A program made the position numbers and the translations under genes. Source: Tritrichomonas musculus (taxonomy: Eukaryota > Parabasalia > Tritrichomonadida > Tritrichomonadidae). From it: a stretch of 64,000 bases of DNA. The notes beneath the pieces were generated by a model. The model did not search any database and was not told the DNA's origin. It saw only the letters and a list, made by a program, of their open reading frames with translations. Each line of letters opens with the position of its first letter. The first letter of the stretch is position 1. Positions 1 through 11,591 of the stretch are shown piece by piece. The DNA lies in assembly GCA_039105265.1 (NCBI GenBank), contig JAPFFF010000003.1:5766001-5830000 (forward strand). Reading direction: 5' to 3'.

Positions 1-3000
1 TACTTAAGAAAATTAGCAAACCAAATAAATTCTTATGTTATACAAACCAGAATAAATGCATTTTGTTATAAACGGGAATGTGATAAAAGCCAAGTAGATC
101 AGTATCCGTCAATTCAATTTTTAGTTGAAGTTTCGTCATTAATTCATAAAATAACATTATCAAATTCAGAAGAAATCTCATCCAGAATTAGGCAAAAAGT
201 TGCTCCAATCATTGTTGAAAAATCAGAATCATCAGATCAAGATAGCGATAATGATGATGAAAATGATCAATTCGAATATGATACTGATGACGAAAATGAT
301 GAAGATATTGCTCTCTCTTTGGAAAAAATAGGGCATAAACAGTTAAACAAATTATTCTTTTTTGATATTGTTAACACTCTGTCGACTGGTTTTAATTCAA
401 TTGAGCAATTCAAGATTCATAAGGACAAAATTGGCTTAATTATACAAATCATCAGAGATATAGATGAAGAAAGTCAAAAAAAATTAAAGCCAGGAGATCA
501 AACAAACGTTTTTCTTGATAGTTTCATTAATTATGTTATCCACAAATATTCACAGATTAAAACAGAACAAAACTCACTTTCAAATTATAGACAAGAAACA
601 TTTTACCTTGTTCATTATCTTCTTTCCAAACAAATGATTACGTTATCACAAATTCATGAAGATAAAGATCCTCCCGAAATTTATTTTCTTGAATTTTACC
701 CCAAAGATGAAATTGATCACATTTTTTCAGCAAATCGCAAAATAATTGATTTTATTAAGAATGAAATTAGTGAATCATTAACTCAAAGGCAAGAAGAAAG
801 CAAGAAAAAGAGATCTAATAAAAAGAATGATGAAGACATGGATTCTCTTTTCATTCGCATTCTGTCAGAAAACATCGAAAGCGGTTTAATCCAAAATGAA
901 AAATATGTCAATATATTTTTAAATGATGACATTGATCAATTCAAAAAAGCATTTGAACTTGATTGCTTAAACTCGTACAAGTTTCCATCCGAACTTGCTG
1001 CCTTTTCTTGTTTATCAGGATTAAGTGGTTGTTCATTAATTCAATTATCGGCCTTTTTCGGAAGTTTGCAAATCTTTGAATTTTTAAACGCAAAACGACT
1101 AAAGCAAGAAATTGATGATACTCCCGAATTAGCATTCTACGTTATTGCTGGACAGCATCCCAAAATCATCAAATCATATTTACCCGACATAGACTCTTTC
1201 AGCAGAGAATCAACATTAGAATTGCTATCATTTTGCAACGATCATCATTATAATGGCACTTATGAAATGATCCTTGAAAGTCTTGAAAAAATTCCCAAAA
1301 TGACAATCAAGCAATTTGATAACTATATGAAGAAATGCGTCTCTAGAGGATATTTTGATACCATTCCAGATTTACTCGAAGATGGAGCCACTACAAAATT
1401 GTTACTTGACTTCTTTTGTAAAGTTAACAATGAAATTGGAATTGAATACATGCTTCAATTTTCTTATATTGATGTAAACAACGAGTATCTTGGCAAAGCT
1501 CCACTAGAATACTGCATTGAAAACAAGAATGAAAATGGAGCAGTTTTATTACTTAAAAATGACTTTATTAATCTCCAAAATATCGATAAAAAGTCAACAA
1601 ATGGTGAACAATTCATTCATCTTTGCTGTCGTCAAGGTTTGTCAAAATGTGCATCATATCTTCTTCGGAAGCATCTTTATGATGTCAACCTTGCCAATCC
1701 AGATGGTGTTTGCCCAATTCATATGGCATGTTTAAGTGGAAATTATGAAACAGTAACAGCCATTATTCGAACTAAAAGAGTCCATCTTCGAACCAAAGTT
1801 AAAAATGGCGATTTTAGACGAAGAACAGCCTTGCATTTTGCCTGTTGTTCTGGAAATCCAAAGATACTGAATTTATTAATTGATTCTGATGAAGAAATTA
1901 ATGTTGATATTCCTGATGGCAAAGGAAGAACACCAATTGTTTATGCCATTAAAAATGGCTTTGTTGATTGTCTTCGAATTTTACTTGAGCAAGAAGGAAT
2001 TGATATTAATCAAGAATATAAAGGAAACAACTTACTTCAATATGCATGTATTAAAAATAAAACAGAAGTTTTTGATTTCCTTTTGAATGCAATTGTATTC
2101 GAACCAAATCAACCTTGCTCAAATGGCAATGTTATTTTGGTTGTTGCTATTCGAGCAAATAATGTTCATATGGTCAGATCAATCATTGAAAAATTTGGTA
2201 ACGCACTAGATGTCAATATTGATACAAAAGATGGTAAAACTCCATTAATAATTGCTTGTGAATACCAACTAATTGAAATAGCTAAACTTTTGCTTGATCA
2301 TGATAATATTAAATATAACAAGCCAGCTTCAAGTGATGGAATGACTCCATTTTTAGCTTGTGCAAAAGCAGGAAATGTTGATTTATTAAACTTACTTTTA
2401 GAAAACGATGATCTTGAAATTCATGCATTAAATAATCAAGGAATGTCAGCAATGCATTTGGCTTTCTTTGCTGAAAAAGTAGATGCTGTTAAACTTTTAA
2501 TTCCTTATTTCAAAGATAATTTGAATGATAGAGCAGGAAATGGTGAAACTTTGCTTCAAATGGCTTATAAAAGAGGTAACATTGAGTTATCTAAACTGTT
2601 GATGAACCAACCTACTGTTGATGTTAATTTCCGTGATGAATGCGGATTTACACCTCTTCTATCTTCTGTTCAAGAAGGAAACATTGAAATGGTTAAATTA
2701 TTAATTTCAAATGAAAATTGTAATCTTAATGATAAGTCGAATGATGGCAAGAACGCATTTCATGTTGCTGTTCTGAATCAGAAATTAGATATTGTTAAAT
2801 TCTTCATTGAACTTTATTTAAATGATGAATCCAATGAAAGAACAAAAGGAAAAACCAAAAGTAAAAGCCAAAAGAAAAAGAAGGAAAGTAATAAATCAAT
2901 TGATATTAATGATCGAACAAATAATGATCTAAATGCACTGTTCTTTGCTTTAAAGGTAAGAAATAAAAGCATTTTGCAAGAACTTATAAATTGTCCTCAT

Positions 3001-6000
3001 ATAGATATCAATCAAACTTCTAAAGATAGAACGTTCTTATCAAGATTATGCAAATTTATGTCCAAAAATAATAATGGCATGGATAAAACTGACCAAAATG
3101 ATATCTTGGATCTTCTTTTATCGAGAAAAGATTTAGAAGTGAATAAAATCAGTCCTAAATATGGAAATCAAATTTGTTTGCATCTCGCTTGTAAATCAAG
3201 AAATCACAACTTAAAACTAATAAATAAACTTTTAAAGTTTGAAGGAATTGATATTAATTTGAAGTCAGATGAAGGAACCCCGCTTTATCTTTTAATTTTG
3301 CATCAATCAGCCTATTTCAATCTAGAATCTTTTCGAGCTGCAAAAGAAAAGCAAAAGAAAAATAGAAACAACAATTATAATCAATATGGTGGCTCTTCTA
3401 GGTGGGGCTCAAGTTACAGTAAAAATAATTATTATCACAATTATAATAATAATTACAATAATGATAGTGATAAATTGATAAATTCAACAGATGTTGAAGA
3501 TACAGTTGAATTTTGGTGTGATTTCATTGAAAATCCAAAATTAAACTTAAATAAAGGTGGAAAACCTCCATCTTCAAGTAATTTATATAAACAAATTTCA
3601 CAATTTGATCCAAATTATGACGAGGAAAAGAATAAAGAGCAAGTTGAAACTCCTTTGGAGCTTTCTCTTGAAAATAAATGTCCTGAAATTGCCAAAGCTT
3701 TAATTTCCAAGAAAAAAGTCAATGTTAACAATAACGATAACATTTTAAAGAAAGCTCCCTTTCATTTTGCTATTGAGAATAAATACTTAGATGTTATTGA
3801 ACAACTTCTCTTGAGAAAAGATATCAAAATTAACATCCAAAACGATAACAACTATTCACCACTTCTTTTAGCAGTTAGTAACCGCTATAGAGAAGGAATT
3901 AATTTACTTCTTCCAAGAAAAGATATTAACGTTAATCTTCAAAATAGTGCTGGAAATACACCTCTGCATTTAGCCATTATTAATCGTGATAGAGAAACAA
4001 TTGAGTTGCTCCTATCGAGAGAAGATGTTAACGTAAATATCCAAAATAATAATGATGAAGCTCCTATACATTTAGCTATCAATAACTTTGATCTTGATAC
4101 AATTAATCAACTCATAAATAACGATAGTATTGACATTAATGTTCAAAGCAAATTTGGTAAAACTCCTCTTTTCATGTTGATTGAAAATTATCGTGTAGAA
4201 AATGCCGAGTTGATTTTAAATATGCTAGGAAGAATGGACGTTATTGATGGAATAAATCTCAAATGCAAAGATGAAAGAACGGCTTTCTTGGCAGCTCTTT
4301 TAATTCCTAATCTTGACATTTTTAATGCATTCATAGGCATTGAAGAGGTTGACTTTGAAGTTCGTGATTCAAAAGGAAGAACAGCGCTTTATTTACTCAC
4401 TAAAAATCTTTTTCATAACATAATTCCAAATCCGCCTGTTAAGAAAAAGAAATCTAACAAAGACAAAAAAAATAGTGGTACTGATAATAATAAAAATGGT
4501 GATAATCAAAATCATGATGATGATGAAGAAGAAGAGATTGATATTAGTCTTCATATTGTTGAGAGAATTATCATGGTTCTTCAAAAATGTCCAGTTTTGT
4601 TAAATATGAGAAGCAACACACATAAATCTCCACTTTTTGTAGCAATGAAAAGGTTGCATAAGAACACAAAAGAATATTACGAAATCATTATGCATTTCAT
4701 CGACCAACCCGGAATTGATCTTGTATTACCTGAACACATCTATGATGAAGAAGAAAAAGAAAGATTAGAACAAGAAAGATTAGAGCAAGAAAGATTAGAG
4801 CAAGAAAGACTTGAAAAAGAACAGCAAGAAAAAGAGAAAGAAAAAGAAAAGAAAGGTAAGAGCAAAGAAAAAGAAAAGAAGAAACAAAAGCAAAAAACAA
4901 AGCGAAAAAGAAGAGGTCGAAATGTAAATGATAGTGATAGTGAAAATGAAGAAGAAAGTGAAAATGAAAATAATGAAAAAGAAGAAACTGAAGAAGAAAG
5001 AGCAAAACGTTTAGAACGAGAAAAAGAAGAAGAAAGGAAAAGATCAGAAGAAAGAATTAGAAATAAAGTATTACGTGTTAGATATAAATCATTTCTTCAT
5101 ATGTCTTGTGCCAAAAAAATACCAGGAATTGTAGAAAAGTTAATTCCATTGAGCATGCAATATTATGAAGATAAAGGGCAAGAAAGCATATTTGTACAAA
5201 AGAATCTTTCATCAAATACTGTATTAAATGTAGCATTTGTATCCACAGATATCGATACAGTTAATGTTATTCTCAATTCTATTAAAAATCCAGAAAATGA
5301 AATCGATTACAACAACAGTTCTGTATTTGATATCAATACGGAATCATCAAATGGATTGTCCCCATTACAAGCCATTTGCCAATTAGGTCTTCAGACAGAT
5401 TTAGTAATTTCAGTATTGAATATTATTTTATCTTTTGAATCACTCGATGTTAATCAATTATCATCTTCTTCTCAAAAGACAGCTTTGCATTATGCTGTTG
5501 AAAACAAGTCTAAAAAAATTGTTGAAATATTAATAGAAAATGCTTTTGATTTGATTGATGCAAATATTTATGATGATAATGGACAGACTCCGCTTTTATT
5601 AGCAATTTCATACAATTCTAATAAGATTGTTAAACGGCTACTTAAACTTGATTCTATTGATATTAACTTATTCAAGCCAAGCGATTTAAAGACACCTTTA
5701 TATGTAGCTTGTGAGAATAAATACGCCAATGTAGTTTCTATTTTAATTAATGATGAGCGAATTGATCCAAATTGTCATATTTATGGAACAGATGAGACAG
5801 CTTTAATTAAATCAATTAAAAATAACAACAAGAAAATTTTTGATCTTGTTTTAAATAGTGATAAAATTGATTTAACAGCCGCTGATTATAAAAATTATAC
5901 AGCTTTACATGTTGCTTGTTATAACAATGATTTATATTACCTTAAAGCTTTGTTAACGAAGATTGAAAGCTACAAATGTGAAAACGTTTCTATTTATTTG

Positions 6001-9000
6001 AATGCACAAACAGTAGATGGCTTTACACCTCTTCATATTTCATGTCAAAGGAACTTTAATCATTATACATATGAAATTATTTCTTTCCTCTATGAAAACG
6101 ATAGAAATAATTTATCATCATACTTGAATATCCAAACAAATGATGCTTTAACACCTCTTCATTTTGCTTGCAATAACAACAATAAAGTGATGGTTGATTT
6201 ATTGATTCAGTTCCCTGATTCAATTAATCCAAACTTATACAATTTTCAAGAAGAAACGCCACTTTTAATTGCTGCTAGTCATGATGAAAAATTAATTGTA
6301 AAACGATTATTAAGACTTCCACAACTTAATGTTAATTCACCTTTCATTAGAAGTAATAAGACTCCTTTGTTCATTGCTTGTGAACATTGGAATATGAAGA
6401 TCTTTAATCTATTATTTAATGATCTTCGAATTGACATTAATTGTCAACTTTCTGGATCTAAAATCACGCCTTTAATGAATTCAATTGAAACATTTAAAGA
6501 AGACATATTTTATCTTCTTTTGAATGATTCTAAAATTGATCTTACAATTGTCGATAAGGATGGATTAACAGCTCTTCATTATGCATGTAGAAAAGAGAAT
6601 CTTAAATATATTAAAGACATAATAAAAAGAGCTTCTGAAATCTCATCAATTGATCTCTCAAGTTTCATTAACAAACAAACAGAAAAAGGTTTAACGGCAT
6701 TTCATTATGTGTGTCTTTCAAGTGACAAAGAAATCATTTTTTACTTCATGGAATTAAGTCGTAAATCAGAACTTAATATTGACATTAATCTTCAAGATAA
6801 TCAAGGATTGATACCACTTGATTATTACCTAAATAGTCATTCAGGTGTCATTGATGAAGAAGTCTGTAATGCATTCTTAATTGAGAAACAAACAACTGAA
6901 AAAATTGAATCAAATTCAAATGTCCTTGAAATTTGTCAAGAAGGACGTTATGAAAATGCTAGATATATGATTTCTAACTTGGGAGTTGATGTTAATAACA
7001 ATAACAATGAGAAGCAAATTACATTATTGCATGAATTATGTCAAAAACAAAGAGCTGATTTAATTAACGTTTTATTAAATCAATATGAAAATGTAATTGA
7101 CATTAATTTAGTCGATGTTGATCTTAAATCGCCTCTTCATTATGCCGTTATTTTTGGATTTGATCCAGAAATCGTCAAGTTATTATTAGAGACTAACAAA
7201 TGCAACATTAATTCTAAAGACATTGTTGAAAACACAGCTTTGCATTATGCTTGTGAATATGGCAAAATTGAACACATTAAACAATTCATTCAATATGAAA
7301 ATAGTCATCCAAATTCAGTGGATTTCAATGCCCAAAATAATCTTGGTCAAACACCATTACATAAAGTTGCCCAATCAAAACGATTTGATGTTAAAATTAA
7401 TGAATTATTACTTGTTAATAATAACATTAACATTAATCCAAACATCAAGGATAATAATGGCAACACTCCTCTTCATGTAGCTTGTTCGAATGGCAACATT
7501 TCGTTCATTATTTCATTGATTGAAATGAGTCCAATTGAAATCGACATTAATTCAATCAACATGAAATATCAAACGCCATTGTACATCGCTTGTATGAGGA
7601 ATGATTCAAACCTCTTTGACGCTTTATATCAATCTAAACAAGGACCTCAAATTGATGTCAATTTGACTTCGCCCGTTTACATTGCTGCATTAAAAGGTCA
7701 TTTAATGTTGCTTGATAAAATGCTTCAGATTCCTGGAATTGATCTGAATTGTAACAAGAAAGATGAAGAAGATTTCTCGAATGTCGATGAAAATGATGAT
7801 GATTATGACGGTTATAAAAGAGAATTCAAATTTGACGGTTTTAATTTGTTACATGTGATCTCATTCTATGACTCTTATGAAATTTTGAAAGAATTAATTG
7901 AAAGCCGTCAATTTGATATAAATGAAACTACAAAAGTAACAATTAATTTGCTAAATGTTAACTTTATAAAGAACGAAACTCCACTCGTTATTTCGCTTAG
8001 AAATAATCGAGTTAAAAATGTTTCTTTACTTTTTGAATATTATCGAACACAACTTGATTTCAATGTGTTCAATGATTATGGTATGGCTGCTATTCACTAT
8101 TGTCTGCGATTGAAAGAAAATAGAGATAGAATATTGAAAGATATGATTCAAATTGATGATAATATCGTCACTTTGAAATCTAACAATAATGAAACACCTT
8201 TGTTCATAGCACTACAAAGTCGTTCAATTGATTCCGTTTGTTATTTAATTGACAATCCGAAAATCAATATATTAGATCATGATCGTAAATATAAGACAAT
8301 ACTTCATTACATGGCAAATGAATATGAGACTAAGAGCATTGATTTTGTCCTTGAAAAGGTGAGAAATGCATTAAATGAAGTTAACGCTAAAGAAAGATTT
8401 GATTTCATTAATGCTCACGACACAAACATTGATACGGCTTTGTCAATCGCATGTAAGAACTCAAAAAGTTATTTTGTCAAAAAGTTGATTGAATTCTTCG
8501 ACGATTGTTTAGATTTCACTAAACGTAATATTAATGGAAACTGGCCTTTCATTTTAGCATTATCAGCAAATGATGATGAATTAATTCGCCTTCTCATATC
8601 GTCTGATAAGTGTATGAAAAATGTAGATCTATCTGTGCCTATTGATAAGAATGGTAATCTTATAGTTCATTATATGATTAAGAATTTTAATCTGAGTAAC
8701 TTCGAATTGTTAATTGAAAAGACTCTTGGTCAATCATCGAATTTAGAACTAGACTTGGCTAACGTTAAAAATGGTCGAAATGAGTCAATTTTATCAATTT
8801 CAATTCAAAGTAGAAAGCTCGACTTCCTAACTTATATTCTCGCGAATTTACAGCCAGATTTGAATATAGAAGTTGATGGTAGACCTTTGATATTTAAAGC
8901 TGCTGAATCGTACGATTTTGATATATTCAAACTATTATTAAAATATGGCAGCTTTGATCTTAATCAAAAATATTATGGAAAAACCCTTTTGCATTACTGT

Positions 9001-9378
9001 TGTGAGTCTTATAGAGACCAAAATAGAAAAGTTGAATTGATTGTTCAATATGATGATGTTGACGTTAATTGCCAAGTAGACAAAACTCTAATGACTCCTC
9101 TGCACATGGCTGTAAGAGCTAAAAGTTTCGGTTTGACTAGAGCTTTATTAGCTCTAGGTAAGAGAATCGATACATATAAAGTTAATTCTAAAAATAGAAG
9201 TCCAAGAGATTTGGGTAGAAATAAAATGTTTCGAACTTTGTTCAATGATTACGATGAAGATCTTAAAAAAGCAGAAAATGGAAATGAAGCAGAAGAAGAT
9301 AAAAATGAAGTGAATGATATAGATGAAATAGCCAAAAAGCAAGAGGAAGAGGAAGAAGAGGAATATCACACAGAATAA
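1..9378 (+). CDS. Giant ankyrin-repeat protein, 5' end outside window
   Basis: The frame is open from base 1, so the window holds at least 3125 C-terminal residues; the first internal ATG is not the start. Residues about 300-400 resemble the DUF3447-type N-terminal region common in trichomonad ankyrin proteins (SLIQLSAFFGSLQIFEFL). From about residue 440 to the end there are dozens of ankyrin repeats with the usual TPLHxAC and VDVN / DINxx signatures. The repeats are broken by low-complexity inserts: an Asn/Tyr-rich stretch near residues 1120-1160, a Lys/Asp insert near 1480-1510, and a long Glu/Lys/Arg segment at about 1581-1690 that includes a tandem RLEQE repeat. There are acidic clusters near residues 74-105 and a Glu-rich tail after about 3084. 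No signal peptide or membrane span is visible in this part. Ankyrin arrays bind proteins; the partner cannot be read from sequence. The repeat call is secure, the function unknown. Confidence 0.93.
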   Translation, partial: YLRKLANQINSYVIQTRINAFCYKRECDKSQVDQYPSIQFLVEVSSLIHKITLSNSEEISSRIRQKVAPIIVEKSESSDQDSDNDDENDQFEYDTDDENDEDIALSLEKIGHKQLNKLFFFDIVNTLSTGFNSIEQFKIHKDKIGLIIQIIRDIDEESQKKLKPGDQTNVFLDSFINYVIHKYSQIKTEQNSLSNYRQETFYLVHYLLSKQMITLSQIHEDKDPPEIYFLEFYPKDEIDHIFSANRKIIDFIKNEISESLTQRQEESKKKRSNKKNDEDMDSLFIRILSENIESGLIQNEKYVNIFLNDDIDQFKKAFELDCLNSYKFPSELAAFSCLSGLSGCSLIQLSAFFGSLQIFEFLNAKRLKQEIDDTPELAFYVIAGQHPKIIKSYLPDIDSFSRESTLELLSFCNDHHYNGTYEMILESLEKIPKMTIKQFDNYMKKCVSRGYFDTIPDLLEDGATTKLLLDFFCKVNNEIGIEYMLQFSYIDVNNEYLGKAPLEYCIENKNENGAVLLLKNDFINLQNIDKKSTNGEQFIHLCCRQGLSKCASYLLRKHLYDVNLANPDGVCPIHMACLSGNYETVTAIIRTKRVHLRTKVKNGDFRRRTALHFACCSGNPKILNLLIDSDEEINVDIPDGKGRTPIVYAIKNGFVDCLRILLEQEGIDINQEYKGNNLLQYACIKNKTEVFDFLLNAIVFEPNQPCSNGNVILVVAIRANNVHMVRSIIEKFGNALDVNIDTKDGKTPLIIACEYQLIEIAKLLLDHDNIKYNKPASSDGMTPFLACAKAGNVDLLNLLLENDDLEIHALNNQGMSAMHLAFFAEKVDAVKLLIPYFKDNLNDRAGNGETLLQMAYKRGNIELSKLLMNQPTVDVNFRDECGFTPLLSSVQEGNIEMVKLLISNENCNLNDKSNDGKNAFHVAVLNQKLDIVKFFIELYLNDESNERTKGKTKSKSQKKKKESNKSIDINDRTNNDLNALFFALKVRNKSILQELINCPHIDINQTSKDRTFLSRLCKFMSKNNNGMDKTDQNDILDLLLSRKDLEVNKISPKYGNQICLHLACKSRNHNLKLINKLLKFEGIDINLKSDEGTPLYLLILHQSAYFNLESFRAAKEKQKKNRNNNYNQYGGSSRWGSSYSKNNYYHNYNNNYNNDSDKLINSTDVEDTVEFWCDFIENPKLNLNKGGKPPSSSNLYKQISQFDPNYDEEKNKEQVETPLELSLENKCPEIAKALISKKKVNVNNNDNILKKAPFHFAIENKYLDVIEQLLLRKDIKINIQNDNNYSPLLLAVSNRYREGINLLLPRKDINVNLQNSAGNTPLHLAIINRDRETIELLLSREDVNVNIQNNNDEAPIHLAINNFDLDTINQLINNDSIDINVQSKFGKTPLFMLIENYRVENAELILNMLGRMDVIDGINLKCKDERTAFLAALLIPNLDIFNAFIGIEEVDFEVRDSKGRTALYLLTKNLFHNIIPNPPVKKKKSNKDKKNSGTDNNKNGDNQNHDDDEEEEIDISLHIVERIIMVLQKCPVLLNMRSNTHKSPLFVAMKRLHKNTKEYYEIIMHFIDQPGIDLVLPEHIYDEEEKERLEQERLEQERLEQERLEKEQQEKEKEKEKKGKSKEKEKKKQKQKTKRKRRGRNVNDSDSENEEESENENNEKEETEEERAKRLEREKEEERKRSEERIRNKVLRVRYKSFLHMSCAKKIPGIVEKLIPLSMQYYEDKGQESIFVQKNLSSNTVLNVAFVSTDIDTVNVILNSIKNPENEIDYNNSSVFDINTESSNGLSPLQAICQLGLQTDLVISVLNIILSFESLDVNQLSSSSQKTALHYAVENKSKKIVEILIENAFDLIDANIYDDNGQTPLLLAISYNSNKIVKRLLKLDSIDINLFKPSDLKTPLYVACENKYANVVSILINDERIDPNCHIYGTDETALIKSIKNNNKKIFDLVLNSDKIDLTAADYKNYTALHVACYNNDLYYLKALLTKIESYKCENVSIYLNAQTVDGFTPLHISCQRNFNHYTYEIISFLYENDRNNLSSYLNIQTNDALTPLHFACNNNNKVMVDLLIQFPDSINPNLYNFQEETPLLIAASHDEKLIVKRLLRLPQLNVNSPFIRSNKTPLFIACEHWNMKIFNLLFNDLRIDINCQLSGSKITPLMNSIETFKEDIFYLLLNDSKIDLTIVDKDGLTALHYACRKENLKYIKDIIKRASEISSIDLSSFINKQTEKGLTAFHYVCLSSDKEIIFYFMELSRKSELNIDINLQDNQGLIPLDYYLNSHSGVIDEEVCNAFLIEKQTTEKIESNSNVLEICQEGRYENARYMISNLGVDVNNNNNEKQITLLHELCQKQRADLINVLLNQYENVIDINLVDVDLKSPLHYAVIFGFDPEIVKLLLETNKCNINSKDIVENTALHYACEYGKIEHIKQFIQYENSHPNSVDFNAQNNLGQTPLHKVAQSKRFDVKINELLLVNNNININPNIKDNNGNTPLHVACSNGNISFIISLIEMSPIEIDINSINMKYQTPLYIACMRNDSNLFDALYQSKQGPQIDVNLTSPVYIAALKGHLMLLDKMLQIPGIDLNCNKKDEEDFSNVDENDDDYDGYKREFKFDGFNLLHVISFYDSYEILKELIESRQFDINETTKVTINLLNVNFIKNETPLVISLRNNRVKNVSLLFEYYRTQLDFNVFNDYGMAAIHYCLRLKENRDRILKDMIQIDDNIVTLKSNNNETPLFIALQSRSIDSVCYLIDNPKINILDHDRKYKTILHYMANEYETKSIDFVLEKVRNALNEVNAKERFDFINAHDTNIDTALSIACKNSKSYFVKKLIEFFDDCLDFTKRNINGNWPFILALSANDDELIRLLISSDKCMKNVDLSVPIDKNGNLIVHYMIKNFNLSNFELLIEKTLGQSSNLELDLANVKNGRNESILSISIQSRKLDFLTYILANLQPDLNIEVDGRPLIFKAAESYDFDIFKLLLKYGSFDLNQKYYGKTLLHYCCESYRDQNRKVELIVQYDDVDVNCQVDKTLMTPLHMAVRAKSFGLTRALLALGKRIDTYKVNSKNRSPRDLGRNKMFRTLFNDYDEDLKKAENGNEAEEDKNEVNDIDEIAKKQEEEEEEEYHTE

Positions 9379-9959
9379 ATTAATTTAATTGAGCAGATGG
9401 TAACTTTCATGCAGATAAAGCAATATTCTTTTTTATATATTTTGTTATAAAAATTGATTTCTACAATTTATTTTAAATAAAATAAATTCATTGGGAAATT
9501 TTTATGAATTAATTGTTTTTTCATATTGCTCTATGAATCTATCATTTGAAAGTCAAAATGTTAAAATAATTCAAAATTTTCCATTAATTATGTAACATTG
9601 GGGAAAAAAAAACATCCTAAGTTATATTGTTACTGGAATTGATGATAAAAGTTTAGTTGAATGTTCATCAATTGGAGAAGTGACAAAACTCTGAAATTAT
9701 GGAAAACATTGAATAAACTCAAAGAATATTTGTTTAAATTATGAATAAAATTGAAAAAGTGAGTTTTGAAAAATAATTTATCTTAATATAATGCCAATAT
9801 TTATTTTATTAAAACAAGTAATTGTTATATATTCTTACTATGTATTTATTTACTATGATTTTTAAAAATAATATTTGGCTTTGAATTCAAATTGCGCCAA
9901 TTTATATAAAAATTTCGAATTTTAAAACGGCAAGCGGTTTACTAAATCGAACTAAATAA
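9379..9959. other. AT-rich intergenic region
   Basis: About 580 bases between two genes on the same strand. It holds homopolymer runs and no open frame with protein-like composition. I see no repeat pair or RNA gene. Confidence 0.6.
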
Positions 9960-11591
9960 ATGTCTAAATCATATTCTGTGTTTGTCAATTCCATTAAATG
10001 CACGATGCGATTAGATGTCGAACGAATTACTTTCCAAACAGACAATAGTTCAGATCCATCGCCAGCTGATTTAAGATCGCGAGTTATTGATCACGCTGAT
10101 TGGTTTTTATTAAAAAATAATTGCGCATTACATATATATACTACTGCAAAACGTTTTTATTCAATATCAGAACTAAGTATAAACGATAAAGAAACAATTA
10201 CCCAATACCTTATTGACCAATTCCAGCTTGACTCAGGAAGCATAAAGACATACAACGTTCAAATTAGTGGTACAAACGAAGGTGAATTAACTTTCCATGA
10301 AAAATCTTTCTCTCTTATCAAAGATGATAGAGTTGTATTAAATATTCCATTTGCAAAAATTGATCAATTTCAAGCGCAATCTCCAAAAGACCTTACTGTT
10401 CAATTTGATACAGATGAAGATTTACATGCGGAGCAATTATTCTCAATCCGATTTTTCGTACCTCTTGATGCAGAACACAATGCAAAAGATTTGCGCAGCG
10501 AACTTGACCAAAGAACAAATTCATCAGTAGGAACAGATAATTATTTGGCTGAGCTCAGGGAAGTTAACTTTGTCAAGCCAAGGATTAAGTATAATCTTAG
10601 ATTTTGCAATGATTTGTTATTTATGTGTAATAAAGAAGGAAGCCATAAAATACCTTATTCAAAAATATCAATGATTCACAGATTTACAATTCCATCTGAT
10701 GATGATAAAAAGAGTGAATATATATTAATTTCTCTAAGTAGACCAATTCGTCAAGGTCAAAAATCTTATCCACATTTGGTTATAGAAACATCTTCATCTG
10801 ATCCAGTCAGTGCAGATGGTGTTGAAGAGAAAAAGACCTTTATTGATGTGTTTGAAGATTTAATGAACAGAGTTGCCGAAATTAAATTCCAAACTACAGA
10901 AGGTTATTATAAAAACGTTGCCCACGAACAGGGAAGCATCTGTTATTATAAGAACAACCGTGGTTCTTTTTATATGACATCAGATGCATTTGTTTTTCTT
11001 CACAGTAATGTAATTTATGTTCCATTCAAAAACGTTAAATCAGTCAAATTTGACAAAGTATCTCTTAAATCAAAGCATTTTGATCTCGAAGTAACTGATA
11101 GACAAGGAACTTACACTTTCACAAGTATTATCACATATCCATCCATCCAACTTGATGATAAAGAAAATGATGATGAAGATAACAGAACTGATCGCGAACA
11201 GATGATGAAAGAGTATGTATACAATGGGGTAGAGTCAGTTTACAGATTCATTAAAGGACATAATTTAAAGATTGAAGATCGTTCTGAATTGAGAGACAAA
11301 CTTCACGAAATGAAATCAGCTATTTCTACACATGATCGTCAATCTAAAGTACGTGCTAATGAAGCAATGCGTAATATTAAAGATCAAGATATGAAGCTTG
11401 GATTGGGTGATGTTGAAGGTGAAGAAGAAGATGATGAAGATTTCAACCCTAATGCTAAAGAAAGTGATGACGATAAAGATGATGACGACGACGACGATAA
11501 GGATGAAGATGGAGAAGGCGACGGAGACGATGACGACGACGATGATGATGAAGAAAAAGATTCCAAAAAGAATAGTGAAGACTCTGATTAA
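9960..11591 (+). CDS. POB3: FACT complex subunit, Pob3/SSRP1-like
   Basis: This 543-residue protein matches the Pob3/SSRP1 family: an N-terminal module (about 1-100), then the structure-specific recognition and paired PH-like middle domains (about 110-450), then a strongly acidic tail (about 480-543) of Asp/Glu runs. FACT pairs this subunit with Spt16 to loosen and rebuild nucleosomes during transcription and replication, in the nucleus. There is no C-terminal HMG box, so it has the layout of yeast Pob3 (similar length) rather than of animal SSRP1. In yeast a separate HMG protein fills that role; whether that holds here is inference. The ATG at 9960 is the first in frame and lies directly after a TAAATAA stretch. 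No clear TCAYW initiator is seen close upstream. The next gene starts 137 bases downstream on the same strand. Confidence 0.88.
   Translation: MSKSYSVFVNSIKCTMRLDVERITFQTDNSSDPSPADLRSRVIDHADWFLLKNNCALHIYTTAKRFYSISELSINDKETITQYLIDQFQLDSGSIKTYNVQISGTNEGELTFHEKSFSLIKDDRVVLNIPFAKIDQFQAQSPKDLTVQFDTDEDLHAEQLFSIRFFVPLDAEHNAKDLRSELDQRTNSSVGTDNYLAELREVNFVKPRIKYNLRFCNDLLFMCNKEGSHKIPYSKISMIHRFTIPSDDDKKSEYILISLSRPIRQGQKSYPHLVIETSSSDPVSADGVEEKKTFIDVFEDLMNRVAEIKFQTTEGYYKNVAHEQGSICYYKNNRGSFYMTSDAFVFLHSNVIYVPFKNVKSVKFDKVSLKSKHFDLEVTDRQGTYTFTSIITYPSIQLDDKENDDEDNRTDREQMMKEYVYNGVESVYRFIKGHNLKIEDRSELRDKLHEMKSAISTHDRQSKVRANEAMRNIKDQDMKLGLGDVEGEEEDDEDFNPNAKESDDDKDDDDDDDKDEDGEGDGDDDDDDDDEEKDSKKNSEDSD

Noticed and set aside
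4697-5005. A 102-codon antisense frame in the ankyrin gene
   Set aside because: Phe/Leu/Ser-rich reading of the opposite strand of the Glu/Lys repeat region.
11384-11566. A Ser-rich 60-codon frame antisense to the POB3 acidic tail
   Set aside because: Poly-Ser is the reverse-strand reading of GAT/GAC/GAA runs; a shadow of the real gene.
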